From assembly GCA_014529385.2 (NCBI GenBank), contig CM043959.1, forward strand, positions 52,017,753 through 52,081,752: 64,000 nucleotides of DNA, given 5' to 3'. The stretch comes from Adiantum capillus-veneris (lineage: Eukaryota > Streptophyta > Polypodiopsida > Polypodiales > Pteridaceae). Of the stretch, positions 10,005 to 20,353 are shown in pieces. The translations under genes were made by a program, and so were the position numbers. The notes beneath the pieces are model-generated. The model was not told the origin of the DNA and ran no database searches. It worked only from the letters and a program-made list of their open reading frames with translations. Each line of letters starts with the position of its first letter. Position 1 is the stretch's first letter.

Positions 10005-11305
10005 AATGGAGGATTGGAAATCCTCAACCTTCAGCACCTAGCAACCAAGATAACAAGCAAATGGGTAATGAGATCTATATCTTCTAATGACTACTGGGCC
10101 ACCTTGATCAAGAGAAATTCTAGTAGCTTCAAAGTCAAGGATTACAAATCTTGGTCTGATCTCACTTTATAGGAAATTATAACCTTCAATACTAACTATA
10201 CCCCCAAGGGGTTCTGACCTCCCTTGCAGGTTTTGGAATGCTTGGCTGCATTAAAGAAAGGAATGGACTCCTTCAGACCAGTGGATTCTTTCATCTAGTT
10301 TCTGGTTGCATGATTCTATTTGGTTTGGCAAGCTCAACTTGCCCTAGAGGGACCAACTTACAAGGAAATCTCACAAGTGTCACAAAGCATGAGTCAGATC
10401 TTGGAAGGGTGTGTACAAAGATGGTATTTGGGCATCTAAGCAAGTGTTGATGTAGCAATATAATCTTACCAAAGGGTGTGCAAACCTGGTTTTGGAGAGA
10501 ATATCAGAGATTTAGAGACACATGACGCCTCAAAGCCCTAGGAGGAATATCCCCTTGTTTAAGTTATGCCATCTTATATACTCATATGAAGTTAAACAGA
10601 GTCTCATGGAACCCAAAGTAGTGATCTTAGAGATTTAAGTGTATCAGGGCTTCTCCTTTACCAAGCAAACATATTTTTCTTATGTGGTTAATCTTGCATC
10701 AAGGTATCTGGTCTGGCTCCAAAGCAAAAAATATTGGGTAGATGATTGGATCTGCAAGAGATGCAAGCTAGTAAGGAATCTATCTTCCATCTCTTTGTCA
10801 GCTGCAAACATAATGACTCCTTCAAAGTGGAGCTTCAAAAAGCACGTTCAGTCACAAGTCCATTTTCTTGGAGGGCATTATTGTTAGGTGAAAACAGCTC
10901 TTGTGATATCCCACTTTGGACTTGCCTAAGGGGTGTTTATTTGTGGCATATATGGAATGAAAGAAACAAGGCAATTTTTGGGCATTCACACTCCCTCTCA
11001 TCACTGCCATTGTCCCTTGGATTTCTCAGCTCTATGAAGGAGATTAAGGGCCACATCAAGGAAGCTGCAAAAGTGTAGCAAAAATCATTCAGATGGCACT
11101 AATGGAGGAATATCATCCTGTCATTGTATGAGCCCCTTAGAATGTATGTTATTGATAGTTATTGTTCTCTATTTCCCCCTTCCTGATTCCTCTCTCAGGC
11201 TCCCCCTTATGGAGCTAGGATTGCCCCTCTCCTACCTATGGGGCCTCCGTAATTTTCCCTTTTTTCCAATTCAATTCAGTACTTCTCCTAAAAGAAGAAA
11301 TTTGC
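10005..11305 (+). mobile_element. LINE-1, right half (C-terminal ORF2 and 3' end)
   Basis: After the copia element the LINE resumes with ENGGLEILNLQHLATKITSKW (10006 on), a conserved L1 post-RT block, matching the frame left at 6166 (AWH-type text, then NPK). A zf-RVT-like domain follows at 10700-10990, with IFHLFVSCKH, LRGVYLWHIWNERNKAIFG and a KEIKGHIKEAAK tail. The 3' UTR runs to about 11305 and ends in an A-rich stretch (CTAAAAGAAGAAA) without a clean poly(A). Several stops and frame changes are present. Confidence 0.75.
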
Positions 11306-12108
11306 TTGAAGAGGCCAGCTGGTGGGCGGTGGTAGCAACGTGGCTGGGCGAGAAAAACAGGAAAATCCGATGAGCATGGGGGTAGCTGGTGAAAGTCCCA
11401 TGAGCAAGCACGCAAGAACAGGACGTGCAAACCATGGCACGCTACGGCTCCGCTCACGAGGTTGGTGTCAGCTTGTAAAAAAAATAAATTGGGTTAGGAG
11501 ATGCTTTTATCAACTTTTTGGCCCACCAAAAGGAAAAAGACTATAGAGATGCTTTCTCTTTCTACTGACTAAAATAGGAAAAAAGTTGTGTTGTATGTTC
11601 AAGCGTTTTTTGAGGCCGAAAATGCTTATTGGTTGAAATAAAATAGTGGACACTCATTTAGATGACTACTCTCTAAATCTAATTATGGACTTTAAAAGTG
11701 TCTACAATTTTGAAATAGAAAGTGAATGCTCATTAACCAAGGAAGGAATTTGGGATGAAGGCATGAAACGTTGAAGTTTTTGCTAAACTTTTACCTCAAG
11801 TAAACTTTTGCTAACTTTGTAATATTGGTCTTGTGTAAAAAGAGCTCACGTGAGAAAAATAGATGGTTTAGTTTTAAGTTTACAAATTCTTGTTTTTCTT
11901 AAATCTTAGAAATTGTTGATCTAGTGTTTTCTCTTTTTTATGAATTCTAAACAAAAGATAGTTTTAATAATTTAATCGATTTTCAAACTTCTTTATTTCT
12001 TAATTCTTTTGTATTGCCTTAGTTTTTTAATTATGGGATTTACTCCATACCTCTCTCTACATTTATGCTAAAGAAGGGATGGGAGGGGTATGGGGGCAGG
12101 GTAGAAAA

Positions 12109-12288
12109 TCTCTCTCTCTCTCTCTCTCTTTCCATATGTATTTTTCTCCCAACGAAGATGTGGCCTCCCAATTGCAACGCTCATTTCTACAATCCTTGGG
12201 CATCGAGAATCAATTATTAGCCCCAAACGTACCACTTGATACGCTGTTGTGGTCCCATAGGTCATACTTGGCCTTCCAAGATTATAGT

Positions 12289-12332
<44 letters not shown>
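12109..12332. repeat. Two (TC)n tracts about 165 bp apart
   Basis: (TC)n runs occupy 12109-12129 and 12293-12332. Both are preceded by AAAATC. The 160-bp spacer has no recognisable coding content. The arrangement could be one microsatellite split by a short insertion or a segmental duplication. Confidence 0.85.
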
Positions 12333-12335
<3 letters not shown>

Positions 12336-12810
12336 GTGTACTATACACGAGGTAACTGATAGGTGGGACAAGGTAGGGGATAGGGGAGAGCAAGAGGGTG
12401 ATAGGGCATGCATTGGGCTACATGAGGTCAATAAGAGACTCTCATTGTACGGGCAATATGGGGTTGAATGGACTGTGGGTAGAAGGCCCTTCTGCAAGCA
12501 ACTTGCACAAATAGATTGGGTTGCATGTTGCATGGGTGAGAGGCCCTTCATGTGCAATTGACAATAGGCATTGTAGGGGGTGCATATCAAACTCACATTG
12601 GGATATGATCAAAGAGACAATTACAAAAGAAAGTAGTACACTTGCTCAAATGGCTATCTGTAAATATGTTTGACATGGAGGACAAGTCCTCCAATAGATT
12701 GGGAATGTTCATTGGTTGGGTATATCAATTTCCTAGTTGAACTTATTGTAGTCTACCATTTGGCTCCATAGTCTGACAAAATTTTTTTCTCACTTTGTAG
12801 GGTTAAGCAA

Positions 12811-12887
12811 CCCCCCCCCCCCCCAAAAAAAAAAAAAGAATAATTTGTTTTAAGCAAGTGTGTGTGTGCGCGCGCGTACACACACAC

Positions 12888-12967
<80 letters not shown>
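12811..12967. repeat. Compound microsatellite C14-A13, (TG)(CG)(CA), (TA)n, (GA)n
   Basis: The order is C14 (12811-12824), A13 (12825-12837), an alternating TG/CG/CA purine-pyrimidine run (about 12858-12888), (TA) for about 55 bp (12889-12943) and (GA) for 24 bp (12944-12967). Open frames through it are artefacts of the repeat. Confidence 0.95.
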
Positions 12968-13300
12968 ACATAGAAGTGGGTCTCTTTCTTTGCTTCACTT
13001 TGCATATTAACTCACCTTAAGGGTAAGCCTTGATTTATCACTTGTTTCTTTTTGGTCTATATCTATATCTGTCTATGCCATACATTAGCTAGCAAGGATT
13101 TCAGGGAGCCATGTGGCTGCAACCCCATCGGATTTTCTCCTCTCTCCAGCTTTCCATTTTATTGTAGTGACTATATAGCTTACATACAATTTTGTTGTAA
13201 ATTGTCATGACCTTGAAAATGTGTTTGGTTTAGTTAAAGCTCTCTAGACCAAAGAGTGTGTTTCGGTAAAAGGGCAGTCCCTTAAATTACCAGCAATATA

Positions 13301-13580
13301 TGCAAGGAAAGTGGACACTTGGACAACACATGCGTGGTAGGAGGACACACATGGGCTTCCATGCACCAAATGACCCACACACAAGTATAATCTTGCATGA
13401 GCGGCCTACACACGGGTATACTCTAGCAGGTGGCAACACATGCAAGGAAAGTGGACACTTGGAGAGCACATGCATGGCAGGTGGCCACACAAGGACTCCG
13501 TGTAACGGGTGACCAATACATAGGTATATATTCTAGCATGAGCAACCCATAAACTACCATTTCAGCCAAGGGAGATCCTA
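13301..13580. repeat. 140-bp tandem repeat, two copies
   Basis: The block starting TGCAAGGAAAGTGGACACTT recurs at 13301 and 13441 with about 80-85% identity by eye. Shorter sub-motifs such as CACACA-GGTATA and GGTGGC-ACAC recur inside each copy, suggesting a decayed minisatellite. No coding sequence is evident. Confidence 0.75.
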
Positions 13581-14799
13581 CACATAGGTATTGACAGTAG
13601 GACAAGTAGCCACATGTCAAATTAGTAAGATAGGGAAGGTGCTCACAATTGGAAAACTTTTCTCATGTGGCACAATTTTTTGCTATGAACGGGACTTGAC
13701 AATTTCTTGTCTTTTAGGTTGCATTAACAATAAATGTGACTCATGTAGGGTTTTCTATTATGAATAAAAATAATCAAAAGATGGTCATAACTACCATTGG
13801 AATATACCAAATAAAGGTTGGTAAAAGTAATTAGAGATGATAAAGAAATTTTAATAATGGTTTTTGGCATTTAAAGTTATTAGGGTTAATATCTTAAAAA
13901 CCATGATTAGAGTGTTCAGTGATAAGATACAGAAAATGAGAGATTGAGAGACTAATTATGTCAAATTCATAAGTGAGAGATTATGTACAAACATGACAAA
14001 TGGAGCCCAAGATGGATTAGGATTAGGGCAAGATAAATTACTTCTAAACATAATACCTCTATAGCACTCATGTGTCCCAATTGTACCCCTCCTTAAGTCT
14101 AGTGAAAATCTTTAGTTTTTTTTAGATGATGTTTAAAATGGAGGTTCAATAAAGTCTACCAACATGTCTATGTTAATTGCTTATGTCGGCATGCCGAGCC
14201 ATCTTCGTAAGCGATTCACACGAAAAACACTAGATAGACATGTGGATTCCACTAGATGGACCTACAACTTTTAGGAAATCTAACCTTCTTGAGTATTGGA
14301 AAAGGTCTAGAATGGATGGGTGCAAGATCACGTGTATCCACTTTGCTTGTTGGTTGGGTATTCAATTTATTATTTAAAGTGCCCCAAACATTTGCTAACA
14401 TGGAGGCTACACTATATGTGCTTGCATAGCCAATTTGGACTGGGAGGCTAGGAGAGACACTTGGATGACATAAAATTGTGAAAACCCTAGCTTTGGCACC
14501 TTCACAATTCTAAGATCTACACCGCATGTGAACTAAAGAAATATCATTAATTGAATTGGGTGAAATTATGTCTTATAGAGGTAAATTTTGATCAATTTTT
14601 TTATATAGGTAACTTGCATCAAACACTCCAAGATATATAATACTCATAAGTAAAAACTTGATATAATACTTAGTATATTTTAGGTTAAGCATAGCTAGAC
14701 ATTTTAACAAGTTGAGTTATTTTTCCAAGAAGTAGTTGTCAAAATTTAACCATTAAAGATTGACTTTTTTTAAGACATTCTCATGAAGCTATGGTTCTG
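13581..14799. other. Anonymous AT-rich sequence
   Basis: I see no gene, no element ends and no repeats here beyond short A/T runs. Confidence 0.5.
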
Positions 14800-15362
14800 A
14801 AGCAGAACAAGAACTAGTTCTTTTTATGCCTTATAGTGTTGATTTCCATGGATTAATGTGAATCGAGGCGAGCTTAGGACAACATGATTTACACATCAAT
14901 CAAGAACACTCTTTTATTTTACAAATACTGTTTAAAGTTGGGGTGGGTTTGTGACCTGAAGTTCAGGCCCTGATAAGGAACAGAGCCATTTTCAACAATA
15001 TCATCATTAGTTTAACTTTTAGAAACTACATAAATGCTCAAATAGTGATGGTTGTTTCATTCATAGAATGAGCAAAAGAACAGGGACCAATTCTTTTTAT
15101 GCCTTATAGTGTTGATTTCCATGGATTAATGTGAATCGAGGCACGCTTAGGGGAACATGATTTACACATCAATTAAGAACAATTTCCTTCAATTTTTACA
15201 AAAAATGTTTAAAGTGGTAGGAGAACAATGGGGTTTGTTTGTGACCTGAAGTTCAAGACTTGATAAGGAACATAGCCATTTTCAACAATATCATCATTAG
15301 TATCACTTTGAAAGCTACATATATGTTCAAATTTGATGGTTGTTTTTATTCATAGAATGAGA
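14800..15362. repeat. Tandem duplication of about 273-290 bp
   Basis: Two head-to-tail copies (about 14800-15072 and 15073-15362). Shared blocks include ATGCCTTATAGTGTTGATTT, GTGACCTGAAGTTCA and TTTTCAACAATATCATCATT. Identity is about 85% by eye with small indels. No coding content is seen; the tandem arrangement suggests unequal exchange rather than transposition. Confidence 0.8.
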
Positions 15363-15750
15363 GTCGATTTGACCCCAATCTAACATTAGAAGGCTAGAAG
15401 CAGATGAAGGTAGTGCGTAGCCTCATAGCTAGGTGGGCAACACCAAAAAAAGGTCAATGAAGAAGCTTAACAAGAGTCCACATGAAAATGTTTGGGAAAA
15501 GAATGAGGAGCGCTCAAAGGCAGAATGCCAAGATATACACATCATGAAGCAAGTTTTTAGAGTTGCCCCCTCTCCTCCGCCTCATACTGGGTAGCACCAT
15601 GGGTGCCTGCCCTTGATGTTGGGCAACATTATTTGCCTTTGTGTTGCATGATGGGTCAGTTAGTAGTGTGCTTGTGCTAAAAAAAATTGCCTAGGGATGG
15701 GTTGAGTAGTTGGGCATTGGGCAAAGCATAGAGTAGGCCCATCAGTGAGT

Positions 15751-15753
<3 letters not shown>

Positions 15754-15795
<42 letters not shown>
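15754..15795. repeat. (GA)n microsatellite
   Basis: About 42 bp of GA repeat preceded by a short GAGT run. Confidence 0.95.
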
Positions 15796-15798
<3 letters not shown>

Positions 15799-16489
15799 AG
15801 TCTATTGAATTTGTAGAAAGAAACCTACACATCTTCATCAACTAGTCACAATTGACCAAATTGAATCATGTTAGCGATTTGCAATTGGAGACCTATTATA
15901 AAATCCATATAGATACTCTTCTATTTCCCAATTGAGATCTGGAGTAGATGAAGGAGCTTGCCTAATGCTTAGCTTCGTTTACATGACATTTATACTAGCG
16001 CAAGGCATAATCTTGAACTTCTTGATGCCATTCTGGTCATTGAAATTATCATCTTATGAATGCATGTGACTTTCATATTCATGATGCTATAGACCACCAC
16101 TTGGACTATCATGATACTAACACAAAGAACTTGGCACCTAGTGTTTGAATCCACTTCTCCTTTTTGCTAAAGCACCCATTATCAGTGGAAAAATGCTTCA
16201 AAGAATTTAGCACATCACTTGTGAGAGGTGGACCATATGTGAAGTTACCATTTTCGCTTGAGAGAGTACTCTCCTGGCAAGTATGAAGGATCATGCTTAC
16301 ACTTATTCTTGAGAAACTTGAAACAGTTTACTCTTGGCTTTGGTAAAGCAGAGAGTTGTGCAATTAACACTTGCGCTTCCTTTGAAATGAGAGAGATCAC
16401 TCCTTGTAGCCACACTCCAGACCTTAAGAGAATGGTGGATCGTGCTCACACTTGCCCTTGAGAGACTTCAACAATTCACTCTTTAACTT
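15796..16489. other. Unassigned sequence, perhaps flank of the gypsy remnant
   Basis: No certain gene. A 75-bp block is present in two diverged copies about 147 bases apart (16281 and 16428; shared core GATC-TGCT-ACACTT and CTTGAGA). It adjoins Ty3/gypsy pol text and may belong to the same fossil, but I could not assign it. Confidence 0.4.
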
Positions 16490-17420
16490 GGTAAAATCAT
16501 TAATCTCTTGCTTAGAACATCCACTACCATATTCTATTGTTCTTTACAATATTGCAGCTCGCCATCATACTCTTGAAGGATCTTTGATTGTCTAACCTTT
16601 TTACCTTTCAGACTTGTCTAAGATGATAAACCATTTAATACTCGCATGATGAAATACTATCTCAAAGTGCTCTCCATACAAGTAGTGTCACCATTCATGT
16701 AGGGTATGAGTAATAACATAGAGCTCATGTTCATGAGTAGAGCAGTTTTGCTATGCTCTATCTAATTATTGCTCTCAGAAAGACAATGTTTACTGTCTAC
16801 AACTGGCGCTACACCAATGGCTTTGTTACTAGCATCTATCCCCAACACAAATGGCTTGTGATGATCCACAATAGCGACCTCAGGAGCATTAGCCAAAGCT
16901 ACTCTTTAGCTTATCACAGCTCCATTGCTGCACCACTCTCCAAGTAAAAGCATGCCCTTGAGCTTTTAAGTATGCGATGAATACCACAGTTTTTGCATAA
17001 TCTTTGCTGAACTCGCGATAGTACCTTGGAATACAATACCTCCAGGTTGGTAGGAGGCAGCCTCTTGAGTATCTTGGCTTGAACCATTTCAAGGACTTCT
17101 TTAAAAATAACACATCAAAGATACTGTATTTTCCACTTCAAACAATCCCACTTGTCTCCTGAGCATGGACCTTGTGATTGCAAGGCCACTCGAAATTTAG
17201 GAAGATGCTCCAAACATTTCTCTTGAGAAACACTATAAAAATGGATGCCATCCAAAAAGATGACGAAACTCTTGTCCAAATATGAACGAAAAATATTATC
17301 CACATAACATTATGACATGGTGGAACATTGGACAACCGAAAGGGCATTAGAACACCATCTTTAGTGTGTCATCTGTTGCTATGTCCTCACGATGACAAGT
17401 GATGAAAGTGGTTGGTGCAC
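16490..17420 (-). mobile_element. Ty3/gypsy pol remnant (fossil)
   Basis: Minus-strand text shows gypsy RT traces. FRLSNVPP and FRSYLDKSFVIFLDGIHFYS lie around 17215-17345, followed by LEHLPKFRVAL. Further left come REFSKDYAKTVVF, SDKLKSSFG-like text and an RNase H-like DHHKPFVLGIDASN (16820-16865). LTRs were not found. It is a fossil with many breaks. Confidence 0.7.
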
Positions 17421-18013
17421 CATCCCTAACGAACCTAAGTCAATAATCCATGAGTTTTCAACTAAAGAGCATAGCAAAAGAAATCAGATCTTTTATAAAG
17501 ACAATTGGGTGAAGGCCTCCTGTGAGATGACCTTCTAGAGTCGCAGCTACAGTAGACTCTTAAGCACAAGACCCGGCAACAATCATGCCAAACACTAAAT
17601 GTGGAAGGAATGAAGATACACCGTATACTGAGAGGCAAACATCCATGGGAGTAAAGGTTCCAAGGAAAAATAAAAAACATAATAGAAAAAAACCCTCTAC
17701 TTTTATGAATAAAATGACCCCTTTCTCTTCACAAACCTACCAAATTTTTTTCTGAATTGATTTAAAGAAGCCTTATGAACATGTAATTCTGTAACTCCTA
17801 TTTTAATATAACCCTCCTAATGATATACCTATTGAAGGTTTTGATAAGAACATCTCAAAGATGGGGGTGAAGATGACGAGGGAGCAATCAAGTGAGCTTC
17901 TCATCTTGATTGTGTTCAAGTCAGCATTCTTGGTACTATGTCAGTGGGGCTTTTAGGCACTTTCTTGACAAAATCTGGGAAGGCCTATATGATCTCAGTG
18001 CCTGCATTCGAGA
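17421..18013. other. No recognised feature
   Basis: 17460-17690 may be more of the gypsy remnant, but no motif is convincing. 17690-18013 shows nothing recognisable and may include the 3' flank of the RCC1-family gene. Confidence 0.4.
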
Positions 18014-18089
18014 GTGTGTGTGCGTGTGTGTGAGCGCGCATGTGTGTGTGTGTGTGCACGCGCGCACGTGCGTGCGCACACGCACATGT
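18014..18089. repeat. (TG)n/(CG)n alternating purine-pyrimidine tract
   Basis: About 75 bp of imperfect TG, CG and CA alternation, 220 bp downstream of the stop codon of the RCC1-family gene and so possibly in its 3' UTR or flank. Confidence 0.9.
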
Positions 18090-18307
18090 GCAGAGTCTCT
18101 TGTCTCAAGGCTCAACGGCACAACTGAATGACAAATTTCTGCTGAATTTGCCACGAAAGATTGTTGCCTTTGAAACAACAGCTGAATTCTCTCTCTTTTA
18201 GCAGGAAGACAAAGAGGTGGACTGCTTCAAAAACCTCGTGCAAAATGAGGAATCAGAAACCTTCCCTGTTCAACCAAACATCCCTCAGGAGGGGGTCCAA
18301 AGCAGTA

Positions 18308-18495
18308 TCAACTCAAGGCAATAGCTATCCCATGACGAGCTCCTAGTGCAACAGCAAGAACTGCAGCATCTTTCTTGAGCTGCCTGTCTTCTCGACTAAA
18401 GAAAACTTGTCTCGGGACATTTTCTGAATCCATAGTCCCGCCAAAGCCTAGTCGATGATCTTTGTTTTTACCCCAGCAATACAATTCTCCTGTCT
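18308..18495 (-). CDS. RCC1-repeat host gene, last coding exon
   Basis: On the minus strand, after an acceptor ending TGTGCAG, the exon reads (E)TGELYCWGKNKDHRLGFGG, TMDSENVPRQVFFSRED, RQLKKDAAVLAVALGARHG and IAIALS, then stop (TGA at 18308-18310). ELYCWGKN-xx-RLGFG is the conserved start of an RCC1 beta-propeller blade, and LALGARHGIAI resembles a closing blade strand. The exon opens in phase 1. Joined to the exon at 34903-35058 it restores a normal blade boundary (FSTAVIT, E, TGELYCWG), which supports a single gene with a 16.4-kb intron. RCC1-family proteins form seven-bladed propellers that bind chromatin, GTPases or other partners; the specific member is not identified. No stop or frameshift is visible in this exon. 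Confidence 0.8.
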
Positions 18496-18507
18496 CTGCA
18501 CACCATC

Positions 18508-18509
<2 letters not shown>

Positions 18510-18587
<78 letters not shown>
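18510..18587. repeat. (TC)n microsatellite, 78 bp, left flank of LINE-A
   Basis: A perfect TC run lying 15 bp inside the intron from the last RCC1-family exon. On the gene's strand it is a GA-rich run just upstream of the acceptor. LINE-A 5' UTR sequence starts immediately after it. Confidence 0.95.
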
Positions 18588-18589
<2 letters not shown>

Positions 18590-18962
18590 CAGACAAACAA
18601 GGCAACGAAAGAAAGAACCTACATAAGAACAAGAAAGAAGCTACGTAATGAACATAAGGAAAGAAATCGAAAACACTACAGGTTTTCTCAGAATAGAAAA
18701 GGGGACGGAGTCCTCCACAGGGGGCGTGTGCCCTCCACACACACAAGGCCCTCTCTCTCTCTCTCCACCTGCGGGTAGTAAGGGCAATGCCTAGCACTGT
18801 GCAGCAGGGACCTGTTCGCAGTAGAGAGAGAGAGAGAGAGAGGACTGCTGCCCTGCGCGTCGCCCACAGCTAGAGGAGCTACTTGTTGCCCTGCGCGTCG
18901 TCCACAACCAGAGAGAGAGAGAACCTCGATTGCAACCCGCTTCGCACACAAGCCCTCTCCCT

Positions 18963-19026
18963 CTACGCGTAGAAGGACTTCCTACGCGTAGCACGTCCCC
19001 GGCACCCTTCCTTCATCTACGCGTAG
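18963..19026. repeat. Three CTACGCGTAG palindromes in the LINE-A 5' UTR
   Basis: The 10-bp perfect palindrome CTACGCGTAG occurs at 18963-18972, 18982-18991 and 19017-19026. The first two, with the 9 bases between them, can form a hairpin of about 10 base pairs or more. They lie 150-210 bp upstream of ORF1. Their role is unknown; they could be promoter elements of the LINE. Confidence 0.7.
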
Positions 19027-19172
19027 AAAGACAAAGATTTCCTACGTTAATGTTTAAAGGTTTTTAAGCTTTGAAATAAAATTTTAAAGTTTAAAGGTTT
19101 TAAAGCTTTAAGTTTGCCTTACTCAGAGTCCTTCACCTTAGCACCCCACCCCACCGTTGTGGCTCGGGTCCG

Positions 19173-20210
19173 ATGGATCCGCCTACAGAAGGGGAAGGGC
19201 CGGGTGTAGATAGCTACACAACCCCAAAAAAAACGACAGCTACTTTCAAACGGAGAAACAGAGATATTGTACTATCACCAGGATCCTTACAAGTTGGGAA
19301 AACCTCCAGGATACATGATGAGCTACTGATGGAGAAGGTCCACGTGATGCTCAAATCAGAGTTAAACTATATGAGGGATGACATCAGGAAGGAAATGCAC
19401 GCGAACGCTGAGAGCTACAAGAACTCCATGTATGGAGACATGATGAGAGAACTAAGGAGAGAGATCCGGGGGATACAGAATGAGGAAATTCAGATCGTGA
19501 AAACGGAATTACGAAACCTAATCAAGGCCGAAGTAAATGTAACAGAATGCGTTATGCAAAAGAAACTCGATGAGGCAGTAGCAAGTTTTGAAGCATGGAG
19601 AACAAATATGGAAAAGCACATGGGGGAAAAAGATGCAATAATCGAGGAGCTAAAAGGAGAACTTGCGGCTTGCAAATCTACAACTAAGGAGAAGGGAGAC
19701 GACCAACCTTCCGTGCTGAAGGAGCTCGAGGACATGAAGGATCAGATGAAAGCTCTACGGGAAGGAGATGAACAGAAATCGAAAACGGCATCTTCATGGG
19801 CGGAACGTCTTGTTAAGACACAAGAAAAGGTTGATGAAGCAGAGAAATGGATTGAGGATGCGAAGAAAGGAAAGGCCCAGATGCTTGAGACCACACCTAC
19901 CTCCACCATTATTAATATGACCATTGAGGAAGAGCAGAAAAGGAAGAATCGGGCTCTACATGTGCGGGTCACAGGAGTCAAAGACAAAGAGAATGTAGAT
20001 GAAGAAGTGAGGGAACTGCTACAACGCATGGGCATCACAGAGCCTACTCACACAAGTGCATGGAGAGTAGGCAAGAAAGGAATCGACGAGAAGGGAAACG
20101 TAAAGGATAGGGCACTTATTCTCCGCTTCCCGAATATAGAAATAAGGAAAGAATTTCTAAAGAAGAGGCCAACTCTTAAGAAAACCGGTATTTTCCTGGG
20201 AGATGACCTT
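19173..20210 (+). CDS. LINE-A ORF1, first part (coiled coil and RRM-like domain)
   Basis: The ORF starts at ATG 19173 and stays open for 346 codons up to the LINE-B insertion. Residues about 50-215 are rich in Glu, Lys and heptad Leu/Met (for example MEKVHVMLKSELNYMRDDI and VLKELEDMKDQMKALREGD), predicting a long coiled coil. Residues about 257-340 read NRALHVRVTGV, then VRELLQRMGI, AWRVGKKG and RALILRFPNIEIRKEFLKK. This has the RNP-like spacing of the RRM in L1 ORF1p (Transposase_22 type). The text ends in TGIFLGDDL, the start of a C-terminal domain that resumes at 27009. The product would be a trimeric RNA-binding chaperone of the LINE RNP. No stop is present in this part. Confidence 0.8.
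20194..20210. repeat. LINE-B target-site duplication, left copy
   Basis: TCCTGGGAGATGACCTT, identical to 26992-27008; it is LINE-A ORF1 coding sequence (LGDDL). Confidence 0.95.
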
Positions 20211-20353
20211 TTTTTTTTTATAGAAAAAGATCCTTCTATTAGTTAATGAAAACTGCCCATAGGGCTACATCCACCTCTGCAAGAGAGGGCTACGACAAGC
20301 ATGGTGGGGAGACTCTCCCAATGAAAAAACAGCATATGTACAATGGGGCTAAA

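Larger units (their letters stand above)
11306..13300. other. Anonymous sequence with microsatellites
   Basis: No gene or known element is recognisable. The stretch 11560-12060 is AT-rich. Open frames here are short or are products of simple repeats. Microsatellites within it are listed separately. Confidence 0.6.

Noticed and set aside
12079-12596. Overlapping open frames of 160 and 104 codons on both strands
   Set aside because: Both run through (TC)n tracts and yield Ser/Leu or Arg/Glu dipeptide runs. There is no domain outside the repeats.
15796-16489. Possible host exon (SLKGKCEHDPPFS-like reading, minus strand)
   Set aside because: Short, partly duplicated and adjacent to gypsy text; no recognisable host domain or splice structure.
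18455-18994. Open frames around the 78-bp TC tract and GC-rich flank
   Set aside because: Frames are carried by the dinucleotide repeat and do not match the RCC1 exon frame. The real exon in this region is on the minus strand at 18308-18495.
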